Of a stretch of DNA of 64,000 bases, positions 22,930 through 31,842 are shown in pieces (within the stretch, counting starts at the first letter, position 1; every line of letters starts with the position of its first letter). Both the position numbers and the translations under genes were made by a program. The stretch spans positions 3,572,298 to 3,636,297 of the forward strand of contig NZ_CP034072.1 of the NCBI RefSeq assembly GCF_003855255.1, given 5' to 3'. This DNA is from Mycolicibacterium nivoides (lineage in GTDB: Bacteria; Actinomycetota; Actinomycetes; Mycobacteriales; Mycobacteriaceae). Under the pieces are notes generated by a model. The model made no database searches and was not told the DNA's origin. It saw nothing but the letters and a program-made list of their open reading frames with translations.

Positions 22930-25818
22930 CTACGCTGCGGGCGCCGGTATGGTTCCGATCGGAGGCGCGACCGTGAGGGCTGGGCGCCGGGTCACGGACT
23001 CCTCCCCGGTGATGACCTGCTGGGTTCGAAGTTGCGCGACAGCAGTGGCAGCGAACCCGCGCTGAACCTTCGACAGCGAGGCATCGAGGTACGCGACCCG
23101 GACGGCACCATTCTCAAACAGCCGCGGGTTGGCCTTCTCGACCTTCTTGCGCAGCGCAGCCTTTCCCCTGACACCCGCCGCGGCGTCGACGAGGTCCATG
23201 ATGCGGTCGCAGGCCGACTGCAGGTGTCGTGCCGTGGTAGCCGCTTCGGAGGCCTTGGCGCCCGCGCTGACGATGCCGCGGTCCACCCCCTCGGCCGTCT
23301 TCGTCTTCCCCGCGGTGATGCGCGACTCGATGACTGCGGCGTCGTACACCAGCTGACGCATCTCGAGGAGCAACTCCGCAGCGCCCCAGTGTTCCTGCGC
23401 GATGTTGTGCTCTCCGTCCCACATGGCGATGGCGAACGCCATGCGCTCCTGGAGCAGGACGTTGTGGCCGCTGATGCCTGCCTCGTCCTCGCGTCGGGCA
23501 CGGTCCCAGTCCGCCGCCCGCAGAGCAGCGCGGTCACCTTCCGCGTCGATGATCTTCTGCACCACCTCCGGGACGCCCACCCAGATCGGAGGTGCTTCGT
23601 CATATCCGGGCAGGCCACCCACGGTGACCACGTTGCCGTCCTCGTCGGGCTCCGGCGGCGTGTACCCCGGCGGCAGACCGGTCGGCGTCCACCACGGCAG
23701 CCGGTCCTGGTGCATGAGGATCGGCTGGGTGGGCTGCTTCCCGTACAGCTCGTCGCGCTCGCTGCTGTGCACCACGCCGGCGAGTCCGAAGTCGAACCGC
23801 TGCGGGGTGCCCCGACCGGCCTGCCCGATCAGCGGGGTCAGCGCTCCCGGCTGGGCGCCGTAGAGCATGCAGACGCGGGTGCTGTGCGCGGGAAGCTGAG
23901 CGTCCTTCTTCTTATCGCTGGCGGTGGACCCGGCCTCCACGCCCATCCAGATCTTGCGGGTGAACGCGTCGTACTTGGAGCCGTTGCGGCCCATCTCCTC
24001 GGCGACGGAGTCGAACTCATCAGCGGCCACGAGGAGGCCCGTCGCGGTGATCTCCACCCAGCCGTGATCCGCGTTCCGCGCCTTTCGGCAGATGCCCTCG
24101 GCGGTGCCGTCGCTGATCGGCTTGATGCCGAGGCCGCCGATCGGGATCGCTGCGTTGGCGACACCCATGGTCACCGTCTTGCCAGCGGCCGAGGGGCCGT
24201 TCAGCAGGCCGAAGGCGTTCACCGACACGCCCATCGCCTTGGAGAAGGTCAGCCCCTGCCGCGACGGGAGCACGACGTTCGGGGGCACCAGCGTGATGCT
24301 GTGGCAGATCAGCGCGGTCACCAGGCCATGGAGGTACACGCCCGTGCACTTGGCCCAGTGATCCGCGCGCCCCAGCCCCGGCGTCATGAGGGCAAGGCGC
24401 CGCTCGCGGACCTGGATCTCCGAGCGGAGCCGCCGCACCTGCTCGAGCTCCTCGGCGGTGGCGGTGACCTGGGCGTCCGAGTCCCCGTCGTCGAGGTCAT
24501 CCGAGGCCTCTGCGGGGGCGCTCTCGGAGCGCTGCTGCTCACTGGTGTTAGTGGAGTCCGCGGTGGGCGTCTCCGCCGCCACCTGATCCTGCTCCTGGTA
24601 CTCGAACCCCTCCGGCGCGGGGACCGCGGTGAGCGGAGTGCTCAGGTCGATGTCGAACCGCTTCGCGACGTCTGCCTCGGACTCGCCGTGGATCAGCGCG
24701 GTGAACTGGAGGCGGCTGCCGTGCGGCCGCCCCCACTCCTCCTGCAGGTGACCGGACCACGCGTGAACGCCGCGGCCGACCGAGCACCCGTCGTGGATCA
24801 CCGCCGAGCGGTTGGTGGAGCCGGTGTCCGAACCCAGCACGTAACAGCCGTCCGAGTCGTACTCCGTGATCCAGACCCGGTTCTGCCCTGCGAGCATGGC
24901 GTCGACGTCCATGCCGTCGACCTCCTGGGTGATCCTGTCCGCATTGGGGTTCGGGGTGTACTCCCGCTTCTGGCGAGGCAGGAGGATCCCGTGCAGCGGC
25001 ACCACGGACTCCGGGCACTCGACCTCGTTGCTGAACAGCCAGTCGGCGAGACCACGGTTCTGGAACTCGCCGGTCGTGAACACGCCATCGGCGGTGTGTC
25101 CGTACCGGTACCCGGGCGCGACGTCGAGTCGCGATCCCAGGCCCACGACGACGCGGGTACTGCGCAGCTTGGGATCAGCGGGACCGGCGAGGATGTCCAC
25201 GACACCGCCGCCAGGCAGCTTGATCGCGGTCCGCGTCTCGAGAGTGTCCCGGTCGACGCCATCGGGGATCGGCACGATGAAGTGCGAACCGCAGAACTTC
25301 GAGGTGGTGGGGTCCTGTGCCTTCGCGGTGATGGCGTCGGGCACCATGCCCAGCGCTTTCATCGACGCCGTGGACGACGCGTCCTCACAGTCGATCACCA
25401 CGACGCCGCTCTGTCCCGCGTCGTAGTCCAGGTTGCCGCCGGCGACCAGGTGCGCGATCGCTTCGTCCCGACCGATCGGGGCACGCTCGGTCCACCACTC
25501 CGAGATCGGAGGCTTGTCACCGACCCGCGCTGGCACCAGGGCGAGGCCAGCGCGGAGCATGGCGTCGACGAAGAAGGCCGCTTCCTCAGGCGTGCAGGCC
25601 GACAGCTTCTCAGGGATGCTCGTCGGCTCGGGGATGCCGTGCGCGGCCATGTACCGGCGCACCTCGTCGAGCGTCACGGCGAGGCGTCCCGAGCGGACGA
25701 CGTCGATCTGCACGCCGGCGTACCGCGCCACCACCTCGGCCTCGGCGGTCTCCCAAGCGCGGCGGTATCCGACCCAGAGGTCGCCACGCTGGTCGTAGGT
25801 GGGATCGATGCAACTCAT
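22930..25818 (-). CDS. Replication protein: primase-polymerase plus helicase
   Basis: 962 aa. The N-terminal third resembles a bifunctional primase/polymerase: KPPISEWWTERAPI and GQSGVVVIDCEDASS (acidic pair near residue 138), GSHFIVPIPDGVD and DILAGPADPKLRSTRVVVG. A low-complexity acidic linker (about 400-450) joins a DUF3987-like helicase with Walker A LLNGPSAAGKT near 538 and VAADEFDSVAEEMGR near 600. It should initiate replication at the mirror-symmetric iterons 100 bp beyond its 3' end. The ATG overlaps the stop of the preceding small gene (ATGA). This is the type of Rep used by AICEs and some phages. Confidence 0.8.
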   Translation of the reverse strand: MSCIDPTYDQRGDLWVGYRRAWETAEAEVVARYAGVQIDVVRSGRLAVTLDEVRRYMAAHGIPEPTSIPEKLSACTPEEAAFFVDAMLRAGLALVPARVGDKPPISEWWTERAPIGRDEAIAHLVAGGNLDYDAGQSGVVVIDCEDASSTASMKALGMVPDAITAKAQDPTTSKFCGSHFIVPIPDGVDRDTLETRTAIKLPGGGVVDILAGPADPKLRSTRVVVGLGSRLDVAPGYRYGHTADGVFTTGEFQNRGLADWLFSNEVECPESVVPLHGILLPRQKREYTPNPNADRITQEVDGMDVDAMLAGQNRVWITEYDSDGCYVLGSDTGSTNRSAVIHDGCSVGRGVHAWSGHLQEEWGRPHGSRLQFTALIHGESEADVAKRFDIDLSTPLTAVPAPEGFEYQEQDQVAAETPTADSTNTSEQQRSESAPAEASDDLDDGDSDAQVTATAEELEQVRRLRSEIQVRERRLALMTPGLGRADHWAKCTGVYLHGLVTALICHSITLVPPNVVLPSRQGLTFSKAMGVSVNAFGLLNGPSAAGKTVTMGVANAAIPIGGLGIKPISDGTAEGICRKARNADHGWVEITATGLLVAADEFDSVAEEMGRNGSKYDAFTRKIWMGVEAGSTASDKKKDAQLPAHSTRVCMLYGAQPGALTPLIGQAGRGTPQRFDFGLAGVVHSSERDELYGKQPTQPILMHQDRLPWWTPTGLPPGYTPPEPDEDGNVVTVGGLPGYDEAPPIWVGVPEVVQKIIDAEGDRAALRAADWDRARREDEAGISGHNVLLQERMAFAIAMWDGEHNIAQEHWGAAELLLEMRQLVYDAAVIESRITAGKTKTAEGVDRGIVSAGAKASEAATTARHLQSACDRIMDLVDAAAGVRGKAALRKKVEKANPRLFENGAVRVAYLDASLSKVQRGFAATAVAQLRTQQVITGEESVTRRPALTVAPPIGTIPAPAA

Positions 25819-26054
25819 GCCGCCACCACCTCTCCATCGGCGACGGTGACCGTGACAGCCATCCCCTCCCTGGTCATCACCAGGCCGGCGATACGCTCGC
25901 CGTGGGCGAGCGGCTGAGACAGGTAGGGCTCGAGCTGGTCCTGATCCGTGATGCGAACGCCAGCGACGGGCAGGTTCAGGAGAATGGTGCGGCTCGACGC
26001 CGTCTTCGGCGTGTCGTCCGTGAGGGTTGCGTCGAGGGCTTCGTATGCCATCAT
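25815..26054 (-). CDS. Small protein coupled to the primase-helicase gene
   Basis: 79 aa from ATGATG, beginning MMAYEALDATLTDDTP, then two beta-rich segments (RITDQDQLEPYLSQPLAHG and LVMTREGMAVTVTVADGEVV). Function unknown. Its stop overlaps the rep start. The first 18 residues resemble the N-terminus of the other rep gene (MMAYPANLANLTHDTP), and both start with ATGATGGCATAC, pointing to a common ancestral leader. Confidence 0.65.
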   Translation of the reverse strand: MMAYEALDATLTDDTPKTASSRTILLNLPVAGVRITDQDQLEPYLSQPLAHGERIAGLVMTREGMAVTVTVADGEVVAA

Positions 26055-26138
26055 GAGAACGTCCTTCCGTTCAGTGATGCGGGCGGGGGGTACTACTCGA
26101 AGCGAAGCGGGCCGGCCGACACCGGCCCTTTCGCGTAT

Positions 26139-26363
26139 CTAGGGCGCGATCCGCGCCCAATGCAGGTCCAACCAGGTGTCGATCTCCGCGGACCTCTCCT
26201 TCTCCTCGTCGGCGAGCTTGCCGACGGTGAACGCCTGGACGTGATCCGGATCCGCGACGCGTGCTGCGGCGCGGCATCCCGCGATGAGGGCTCCGTGGCG
26301 GTCGGCGGGATGGGCTGCGCGGAATAGGTTCTCGGCCGCGGCGCGGATTCCTTCGGTGCTCAC
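26139..26363 (-). CDS. Small hypothetical protein
   Basis: 74 aa from GTG (VSTEGIRAAAENLFRA), helical, ending TWLDLHWARIAP. The GTG overlaps the TGA of the HTH gene upstream (GTGA), so it is co-translated with it. No family recognised. Confidence 0.55.
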   Translation of the reverse strand: MSTEGIRAAAENLFRAAHPADRHGALIAGCRAAARVADPDHVQAFTVGKLADEEKERSAEIDTWLDLHWARIAP

Positions 26364-26569
26364 GCCGCGTCTCCGGTCACCACACGCGGGAGCGAGCCCA
26401 ACCAGGCATCGAGATCCTCCGGATAGACGATCACCGCGCTTCCACACCGGTGCGCGACGAGTTCCCCCGACGAGATCTTGCGCTGGACGGTGCGCAGGCT
26501 GAAGCCTGTCGCCTCGACCACCTCGCGCGGCCGGTAGCCCAGCTTCCTCACCATGTTGTTCTGCTTCAC
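26360..26569 (-). CDS. Excisionase/AlpA-like HTH protein
   Basis: 69 aa; HTH_17 unit LGYRPREVVEATGFSLRTVQRKISSG with wing VAHRCGSAVIVYPEDLDAWL. It opens the leftward rep operon, so it may be a rep regulator or a directionality factor for the integrase at 45.4 kb. MKQNNM and the internal MVRKLG are alternative starts. About 240 bp upstream (26570-26806) contain no gene, only the divergent promoters. Confidence 0.65.
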   Translation of the reverse strand: MKQNNMVRKLGYRPREVVEATGFSLRTVQRKISSGELVAHRCGSAVIVYPEDLDAWLGSLPRVVTGDAA

Positions 26570-26783
26570 TTCGTGCCCTTCCGTGGTTCCAAGCGCCTCG
26601 CAGCGCCGTGTGCCGCAGCACTATGGCTGAAGCCGCCACCAGACGACGACTCAGATGAAACCCGCAGGTCAGGAGCGTGTCGCGTCCCAGAACTTTTTTC
26701 TGACGCGGCATCGATCGCCACGCGGTGCCATACGCCGTCGTGAGGTGCCAGAAATGGCTCTGACCAGGGCGTTCGCCATTGCG

Positions 26784-26798
26784 GGACCGTCTTAGAAC
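26784..26798. promoter_or_regulatory. 15-bp shared motif (copy 1) upstream of the conjugation genes
   Basis: GGACCGTCTTAGAAC. Its exact reverse complement is at 31407-31421. It lies 9 bp before ATG 26807, which has no ribosome site; TTAGAAC could also act as a -10 for a leaderless transcript. Confidence 0.45.
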
Positions 26799-26806
26799 GG
26801 GCAAGC

Positions 26807-27835
26807 ATGGTCGACATGATCACGCGAACCGACCGCCGCAGCTCCCAGGGGCTGAGTGTCACGTCCCCCGGCGTCCGCAGCCGCCTGACCTGCGGGTTCG
26901 CCCTCGCGAGCCTTGCGGTCGCGACGCTCAACACGTCGGTGGCGCACGCGAACACGCCGAACACGGACATCTGCGACCCCAGCAGCGACTACTACATCGG
27001 TGGCGCGCTGTGCGACGACGCGTCGACCACCACGGCGCCGTCGTCCGGCGGTTCCGGCGGCGGGTTCAGCGGCTGGGTCAGCGACTTCGCCAACAGCCCC
27101 GCGGGCGCGTTCGTGTTCTTCGGAGGACTCGCGGCGTTCATCGCCTGGGTCGTGATCGCGAACCTGCGCGAGAGCGCCGCTGAGAAGCAGCAGCGCGGCG
27201 CCGCCGAGCTGGCCCGCGGACGTGCCATCGCCGAGGCCGCACATGCCGAGCAGGTTCAGCGCGCGCACGCGGAAGCCGCCGCGCAGGTCCCACCGCGTGA
27301 GGTGTGGGATCCCCACAACGTGGGCCTCGCCCCGCCCCCGATGCCCGAGCCGAAGATCCCGGCTGCACCCGCAACCACGCCTGAGGATCTGCAGCGGTAC
27401 GCCACGTTCGGGTGGGCAGTGCCCTGGGCCCCCGGGACCGCGTTCGCCGCGGCCGTGAGCCGGTCGGGCAACATCAGCCGCATCGAGCAGGCATGGGTCG
27501 ACGCCTGCCGCCTCGCCGGCCTGGGCGACACCGACGAGCAGGGCGCCTTCACCCCCGCCGCGACGGTCGTGCGCGTGAACGGCATCGAGGGCTCCGGCGA
27601 CGCCTGGGTCGCCGTAGACACCCGCGACTACACGGTGGGCGCGAAGCAGCTGGACAGCGTCCGCGATCACCTGCTCCGCACCGCGCGCGTGGAGAGCGCA
27701 ACCCCGTTCGAGCGCGACGCAGCGCGCGACTGGTTCATCACTGTGCTGTCCATGGACGCACCTGCCGCACGGCAGGCGACCGCTCCCGCGGCGGAGGAAG
27801 TGCAGGGCCCCCGCATCGACCCGAGGTGGGCGTGA
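26807..27835 (+). CDS. Membrane protein with signal sequence, conjugation module
   Basis: 342 aa. An N-terminal signal-like segment (CGFALASLAVATLNTSVAHA, residues about 28-47), a Gly/Ser linker and one transmembrane helix (AGAFVFFGGLAAFIAWVVIA, about 97-116), then a charged coiled coil (EQVQRAHAEAAA) and a cytoplasmic domain (RYATFGWAVPWAPGTAFA; DAWVAVDTRDYTVGAKQLDSV). Its stop overlaps the translocase gene, so it probably anchors or partners the FtsK/TraB-like protein at the membrane. No known family name is offered. Confidence 0.65.
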   Translation: MVDMITRTDRRSSQGLSVTSPGVRSRLTCGFALASLAVATLNTSVAHANTPNTDICDPSSDYYIGGALCDDASTTTAPSSGGSGGGFSGWVSDFANSPAGAFVFFGGLAAFIAWVVIANLRESAAEKQQRGAAELARGRAIAEAAHAEQVQRAHAEAAAQVPPREVWDPHNVGLAPPPMPEPKIPAAPATTPEDLQRYATFGWAVPWAPGTAFAAAVSRSGNISRIEQAWVDACRLAGLGDTDEQGAFTPAATVVRVNGIEGSGDAWVAVDTRDYTVGAKQLDSVRDHLLRTARVESATPFERDAARDWFITVLSMDAPAARQATAPAAEEVQGPRIDPRWA

Positions 27836-29835
27836 CGATGACCGGGTTCGACGAACTGTTCGGCGACACGTCCACCACCACCACCACCGCCGCGGCGCCG
27901 ACGAAGAAGACGAAGACCGCCGACGCCTCCATCAAGCCCGCCGCTGACCGACCCCAGCGGAGCCAGGCTGACCACGACGGCGAGGTACGGGCCGCGGCCG
28001 ACCGGTACATGGCGCTGCTCCCCGAGATCCGTGCGGCACGCCCGCAGGGCCCTCGCGCCGAGGAAGCCGCTCCGCAGCTCACCGGTCCTGCCTGGGTGAT
28101 CGACGCCTGGGAGACCGCGCTGTTCGGTGGTGACCACGCCGCGTTCGGCCTCGACGCACGCTTCGGCGCTGAGGTCTTCACCCGAGGGGACACGCTCTAC
28201 GTTCAGGTCACCGTGCCCGCCGAGCTCGCTGGCGAGGGACGCAAGGCTGTCGCGGAGACGATGTTCGCCGAGACCGCCCGCCGGCAGAACCTCGGTGACT
28301 ACGAGGTGGAGCCCGGCGAGGACAAGCGCAAGTTCTTCCTCGTCCGCACCAACGCCTTCGACACCACGAACGGCTGGCGCGAGCATCCGAAGACGCGCGC
28401 CTTCTACCGCAGCGCAACCACCGGTGGCACCTACCACCAGGAGCTGTTCGACCTCGTCGGCCTCCGCGTGATCGACCCGAAGACCGGCGAGATCAAGTAC
28501 CCGCAGCGCGAGTTCGGATCCGACGACCGAGGCGGAACGGTGACGCTGACACTGCCGCCGGGGATGCTGCCGCGCGACGTGATCGCAGCTGAGCCGGCGC
28601 TGCGCGCAGCGTTGGCGATGCCGGAGCTGACGGTGACGGCGGGCGACGGACTGCGGCCGACGATCCACCTGAACTCGAAGCCGTTGGTGCGTGCGTTCCC
28701 CAAGTCGAACCCGTTGTCGGCGGGGCGTCTCTGGCTGCCGCGCACCGAGGCCGAGCGCTACGCCGTCAGCAACGAGGTGCGCCTGTTCCTCGGCGTGACC
28801 GAGACCGGAGAGGTGGTCGCGCCGCGGCTCAAGGACCGCAGTCACGCCGCGATCTTCGGCATGACGAACAGCGGCAAGAGCACCACCATGGTCATCCTCG
28901 CGCGCAGTCTCGCGGCGCAGGGCGCCGAAGTGTGGCTCGCAGATGCAAAGGGCACGCCGGAGTTCCGCAGCCTCTACAAGGAGAACGTCCCGGGGATCAC
29001 GCACCTGAGCGTTGCGACTCCCGCACTCATGCACGCCACCGTGCACAAGCTGCGGGAGTTGTACAAGTTCCGCGCGGCCGTGGCCAACGAGCTCGCGGAC
29101 CGAGGCCTCGGCGTCGACGACATCCTCTGGCCGCGCGTCGTCCTGATCTTCGACGAGATGGGCGAGTTCCTCAACACCGCCTTGAGCGACGGCGGCGACA
29201 AGGTCGCCAAGGCTCAGGCGCAAGCCACCGTGAACATGTTGGGCGAGATCGGGGCGAAGGCCCGCGCCTACGGCGTGCACCTGATCGTGGCCGGACAGCA
29301 CGTCTACGTCGCGGCGCTCCCGAACAAGGTGAAGGAGCACCTCAGCATCCGCGCCGTGCTCGGCAAGGCGTCCGACACGCACATCCAGCGGCTCTTCGAC
29401 GAGCAGGATCGCGACGCCGCGAAGGCCGCGCGTGAGGGGATCCTCCCGGGCCAGAAGGGCCGCGGGATCGTGATGGCCGACGACGCCGAAGTGGTGCAGT
29501 TCCAGTCGTTCTACAACGACGCGGACCAGGCCGCGAAGTTCGCTCGCGACACCGCAGGTACCCCGCGCCTCAAGCGGTGGGGACACCAGTTCCCGATCGA
29601 AGACGACGCCCCCGGGGCGCACGGTGCGTGGCAGTCGTGGGGGGCGTGGGAGGGCGACAAGTCCTTCGAGCCGGACGGCACTGTCGAGGACCTCGGCACT
29701 GTCGTCCTGGACCGGCTGAACCCAGTCACGGGAGAGCTGGAACCCGATCCCGGCGCCGCGGCCTGGGACATGACCAGTCCTGCCTACAACCCCGGATCGG
29801 CGCCGCTGTCCGCCGCCTTCCAGAACGTCAACTGA
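27832..29835 (+). CDS. FtsK/SpoIIIE-type DNA translocase (TraB-like)
   Basis: 667 aa. The C-terminal motor has Walker A GMTNSGKSTT near residue 342, Walker B RVVLIFDEMGEF near 436, and GVHLIVAGQHVYVAALP afterwards. FtsK-type TraB proteins of actinomycetes move double-stranded DNA between mycelia or cells after binding 8-bp repeats; the AGCCGATC array at 32.3 kb is the expected partner. The N-terminal 280 residues lack transmembrane segments, so membrane attachment may come from the preceding gene. Start: GTG 27832 (GTGA overlap, spacing 6 from GAGG) is preferred to ATG 27838. Confidence 0.85.
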   Translation: MTMTGFDELFGDTSTTTTTAAAPTKKTKTADASIKPAADRPQRSQADHDGEVRAAADRYMALLPEIRAARPQGPRAEEAAPQLTGPAWVIDAWETALFGGDHAAFGLDARFGAEVFTRGDTLYVQVTVPAELAGEGRKAVAETMFAETARRQNLGDYEVEPGEDKRKFFLVRTNAFDTTNGWREHPKTRAFYRSATTGGTYHQELFDLVGLRVIDPKTGEIKYPQREFGSDDRGGTVTLTLPPGMLPRDVIAAEPALRAALAMPELTVTAGDGLRPTIHLNSKPLVRAFPKSNPLSAGRLWLPRTEAERYAVSNEVRLFLGVTETGEVVAPRLKDRSHAAIFGMTNSGKSTTMVILARSLAAQGAEVWLADAKGTPEFRSLYKENVPGITHLSVATPALMHATVHKLRELYKFRAAVANELADRGLGVDDILWPRVVLIFDEMGEFLNTALSDGGDKVAKAQAQATVNMLGEIGAKARAYGVHLIVAGQHVYVAALPNKVKEHLSIRAVLGKASDTHIQRLFDEQDRDAAKAAREGILPGQKGRGIVMADDAEVVQFQSFYNDADQAAKFARDTAGTPRLKRWGHQFPIEDDAPGAHGAWQSWGAWEGDKSFEPDGTVEDLGTVVLDRLNPVTGELEPDPGAAAWDMTSPAYNPGSAPLSAAFQNVN

Positions 29836-29854
29836 CCCACGAACGGAGACCACC

Positions 29855-30529
29855 ATGATCACGAACACCAACGCCACCTTGACCGTCCCCATCGGCTCGA
29901 CCCCCGACGGCGACCCGATCGCTGTCGATCTCCGCCGGCACCCCAACCTGACGCTCGCCGGCAACGCCGGCTGCGGTAAGTCGACGCTGCTCCGCCAGAT
30001 GGCCGGCGCCCTCGAACGGCAGGTCGGCAGCAACGGCAAGGTGCTGCTCGTCGAAGGCATCTACGCCGGCGTGGAGGACTTCATCGCCGAGGTGCACGAC
30101 GAGCTGCGGCACCGCCGGTCCGAGCGCAACCCGGATCCGGAGCGGGGACCGATCGCCCTCTGCATCGACGACTTCGGCGTCTACGCAGAGCACCGCATGC
30201 CCCCCGAGATCCTGACCTTGCTCCGCCACATCGCGAACACCGGCCGAGTAAGCGACGTGCACCTGCTGCTCGCCACGCAGGCCGTGATCGGAATCAGTGG
30301 CGCGCTGCTGGCGTCGATGTCGAACCGGATCGTCCTGGGCAAGGTGACCCGACACATCGGCCGGATGTTCTCGAACGTGCAGTGGCCTGACGTCGTGGCG
30401 GAGGCGGAGTCGGCGAAGGGTGACCGCTTCTCGGGCGTGTTCATCGGCTCGGACGGCCAGCCCGTCGCGTTCACGCCGCTGCTTCCCGAGACGTTCGCCG
30501 CCGCTGTCCCCGCCACTCCCCGGCGCTGA
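29855..30529 (+). CDS. Second, minimal FtsK-like P-loop ATPase
   Basis: 224 aa, essentially one motor domain: PNLTLAGNAGCGKSTLLRQM (Walker A, residue 35), IALCIDDFGVY (Walker B, about 100), VSDVHLLLATQAVIGIS. It ends soon after a NRIVLGKVTR strand. Like a stand-alone FtsK gamma-less motor, it may assist DNA transfer or load the larger translocase. ATG follows a GGAGACCACC site 20 bp after the translocase stop. Confidence 0.75.
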   Translation: MITNTNATLTVPIGSTPDGDPIAVDLRRHPNLTLAGNAGCGKSTLLRQMAGALERQVGSNGKVLLVEGIYAGVEDFIAEVHDELRHRRSERNPDPERGPIALCIDDFGVYAEHRMPPEILTLLRHIANTGRVSDVHLLLATQAVIGISGALLASMSNRIVLGKVTRHIGRMFSNVQWPDVVAEAESAKGDRFSGVFIGSDGQPVAFTPLLPETFAAAVPATPRR

Positions 30530-30548
30530 TCCGACAGGAGTTCCAACC

Positions 30549-31373
30549 ATGACCACGACCACCGACCGCATCATCGCCGCCGCGGACGCCGTCCGCGCGG
30601 CGCACCTCGATGCGCTCCGCCCGCTCGCGAAGGTCGCCGGCCGCACCGTCGCCGCCCCGCCCACGGTCGAGGACGCTCTCGCCGCGGCACTGCACCTGAT
30701 CGGCGCGAAGCCCGCGCTCGATAACGCCGTGACCGACTTGCTCCGGGAGCTCATCAGCGCCGGCATCAGCTCGACCAAGCTCGCTCGGCTGATGTCGATC
30801 CGTCACAGCACGCTCACCGACCGCCTCGACGCGCCTGCTCCCGTTGCGCCCGCCGTGCCGGAGCTGCACTACGGGATGTTCGGTCGAAAGGAAAAGGTGA
30901 GCCGCCGCGCCGCGAGGGAGAGCATGATCGCCGCGGCCCGCGACCTCGGCCGGGCGTACGCGTCTGCGCTTCGGCCGATCAGCACGGTGAGTCAGGGAGC
31001 CGTCCCCGAGGCCGCCGTGGTCGATGAGGCCCTCGAGTCGGTGCTGCACCTGCACGGCTCGCGTGCCGCTCTCGATGGTGCGCTCGACCCTGTTCTCGCC
31101 TGCCTCGTCCTCGGCGGCGTGCGGCGCATGTCGCTCGCCGAAGCCCTCGACGTGCATCCGAACACGCTTCAGCGCCGACTGGCCCGACAGCCACTCGCTC
31201 ATGCGCGGTGGGCGGATCTGGTGGACGGGGGCAACGGTCGATGGTCCGTCGCCCGTGCCGAGGTGGGCCGGTACAAGCCCGCCGATCCCGAACTCGATCC
31301 GGCCCTGGTCGCGGCCGCCGTGAACGAGGCGGTCACTGGAATCCAGGAAACCGGGGGCAGCGCGCGTGCGTGA
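30549..31373 (+). CDS. Duplicated HTH accessory protein
   Basis: 274 aa. Two related halves: AAADAVRAAHLDALRPLAKVAGRTV...SSTKLARLMSIRHSTLTDRL and AAARDLGRAYASALRPISTVSQGAV...SLAEALDVHPNTLQRRL. Each ends in a helix-turn-helix resembling a sigma-70 region-4-like or homeodomain-like unit. The gene follows the ATPase with AGGAG before ATG. The same kind of domain recurs in the gene at 31842, so this is a small expanded family inside the element, possibly regulating transfer. Confidence 0.6.
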   Translation: MTTTTDRIIAAADAVRAAHLDALRPLAKVAGRTVAAPPTVEDALAAALHLIGAKPALDNAVTDLLRELISAGISSTKLARLMSIRHSTLTDRLDAPAPVAPAVPELHYGMFGRKEKVSRRAARESMIAAARDLGRAYASALRPISTVSQGAVPEAAVVDEALESVLHLHGSRAALDGALDPVLACLVLGGVRRMSLAEALDVHPNTLQRRLARQPLAHARWADLVDGGNGRWSVARAEVGRYKPADPELDPALVAAAVNEAVTGIQETGGSARA

Positions 31374-31406
31374 AGACAGCGCGACCGTCCCGCAATCCCC
31401 GAGCCA

Positions 31407-31445
31407 GTTCTAAGACGGTCCGGCACACCGATTCTCAGACCGTCC
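31407..31445. promoter_or_regulatory. 15-bp shared motif (copy 2) and degenerate direct repeat
   Basis: GTTCTAAGACGGTCC (31407-31421) is the exact reverse complement of the motif at 26784-26798. A related TTCTCAGACCGTCC follows at 31432-31445, a 24-bp period from the matching part of copy 2. It sits 20 bp ahead of ATG 31465, in a gap whose right part is AGGAAAGG. Confidence 0.45.
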
Positions 31446-31464
31446 AGCAGGAAAGGACAGACAG

Positions 31465-31842
31465 ATGGCGTTCATCAAGGTCACCCCGGAGCTCGCCGCC
31501 CAGACGGCCCCGACCACCGCCTCGCAGGCGAACTTCCTCGGCACAGTCCACGCGGCTAGGGTCGCCGACCTGCTGGCCGCCGCCGAGGCCCCGACCGACA
31601 CGAACACCGCTCTGGCTGCGATCAAGGCCTGGCGGACCGCCGCGGGCGAGACGCAAGGCTTCCGACGGCGCATGGCTCTGCTGCTCATCGCCGCTGGTGA
31701 CGATCCCGACGCGGTCTGCGCAGGGCTCGGTATCGGCAGGACCGCGCTCCAGGACGCCGTGCGAACCGAGGGTTCACCCCTGGCGGAGTTCAGCCGGATC
31801 ATGCACCGCGCCCCGCGCAAGCAGAAGAAGGAGGTGGCCTGA
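31465..31842 (+). CDS. Small helical protein of the transfer operon
   Basis: 125 aa; helices through NFLGTVHAARVADLLAAAEA and ALAAIKAWRTAAGETQGF, then a C-terminal HTH-like LLIAAGDDPDAVCAGLGIGRTALQDAV and a basic tail (RKQKKEVA). Probably another member of the DNA-binding accessory group. Its TGA shares a base with the next ATG (TGATG). Confidence 0.6.
   Translation: MAFIKVTPELAAQTAPTTASQANFLGTVHAARVADLLAAAEAPTDTNTALAAIKAWRTAAGETQGFRRRMALLLIAAGDDPDAVCAGLGIGRTALQDAVRTEGSPLAEFSRIMHRAPRKQKKEVA

Noticed and set aside
22912..25917. 1001-residue open frame on the + strand over the rep gene
   Set aside because: Antisense shadow; composition is typical of GC-rich reverse frames and the opposite strand holds clear Walker motifs.
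27667..30060. 797-residue open frame on the - strand over the translocase
   Set aside because: Antisense shadow of the FtsK/TraB-type gene with no recognisable domain.
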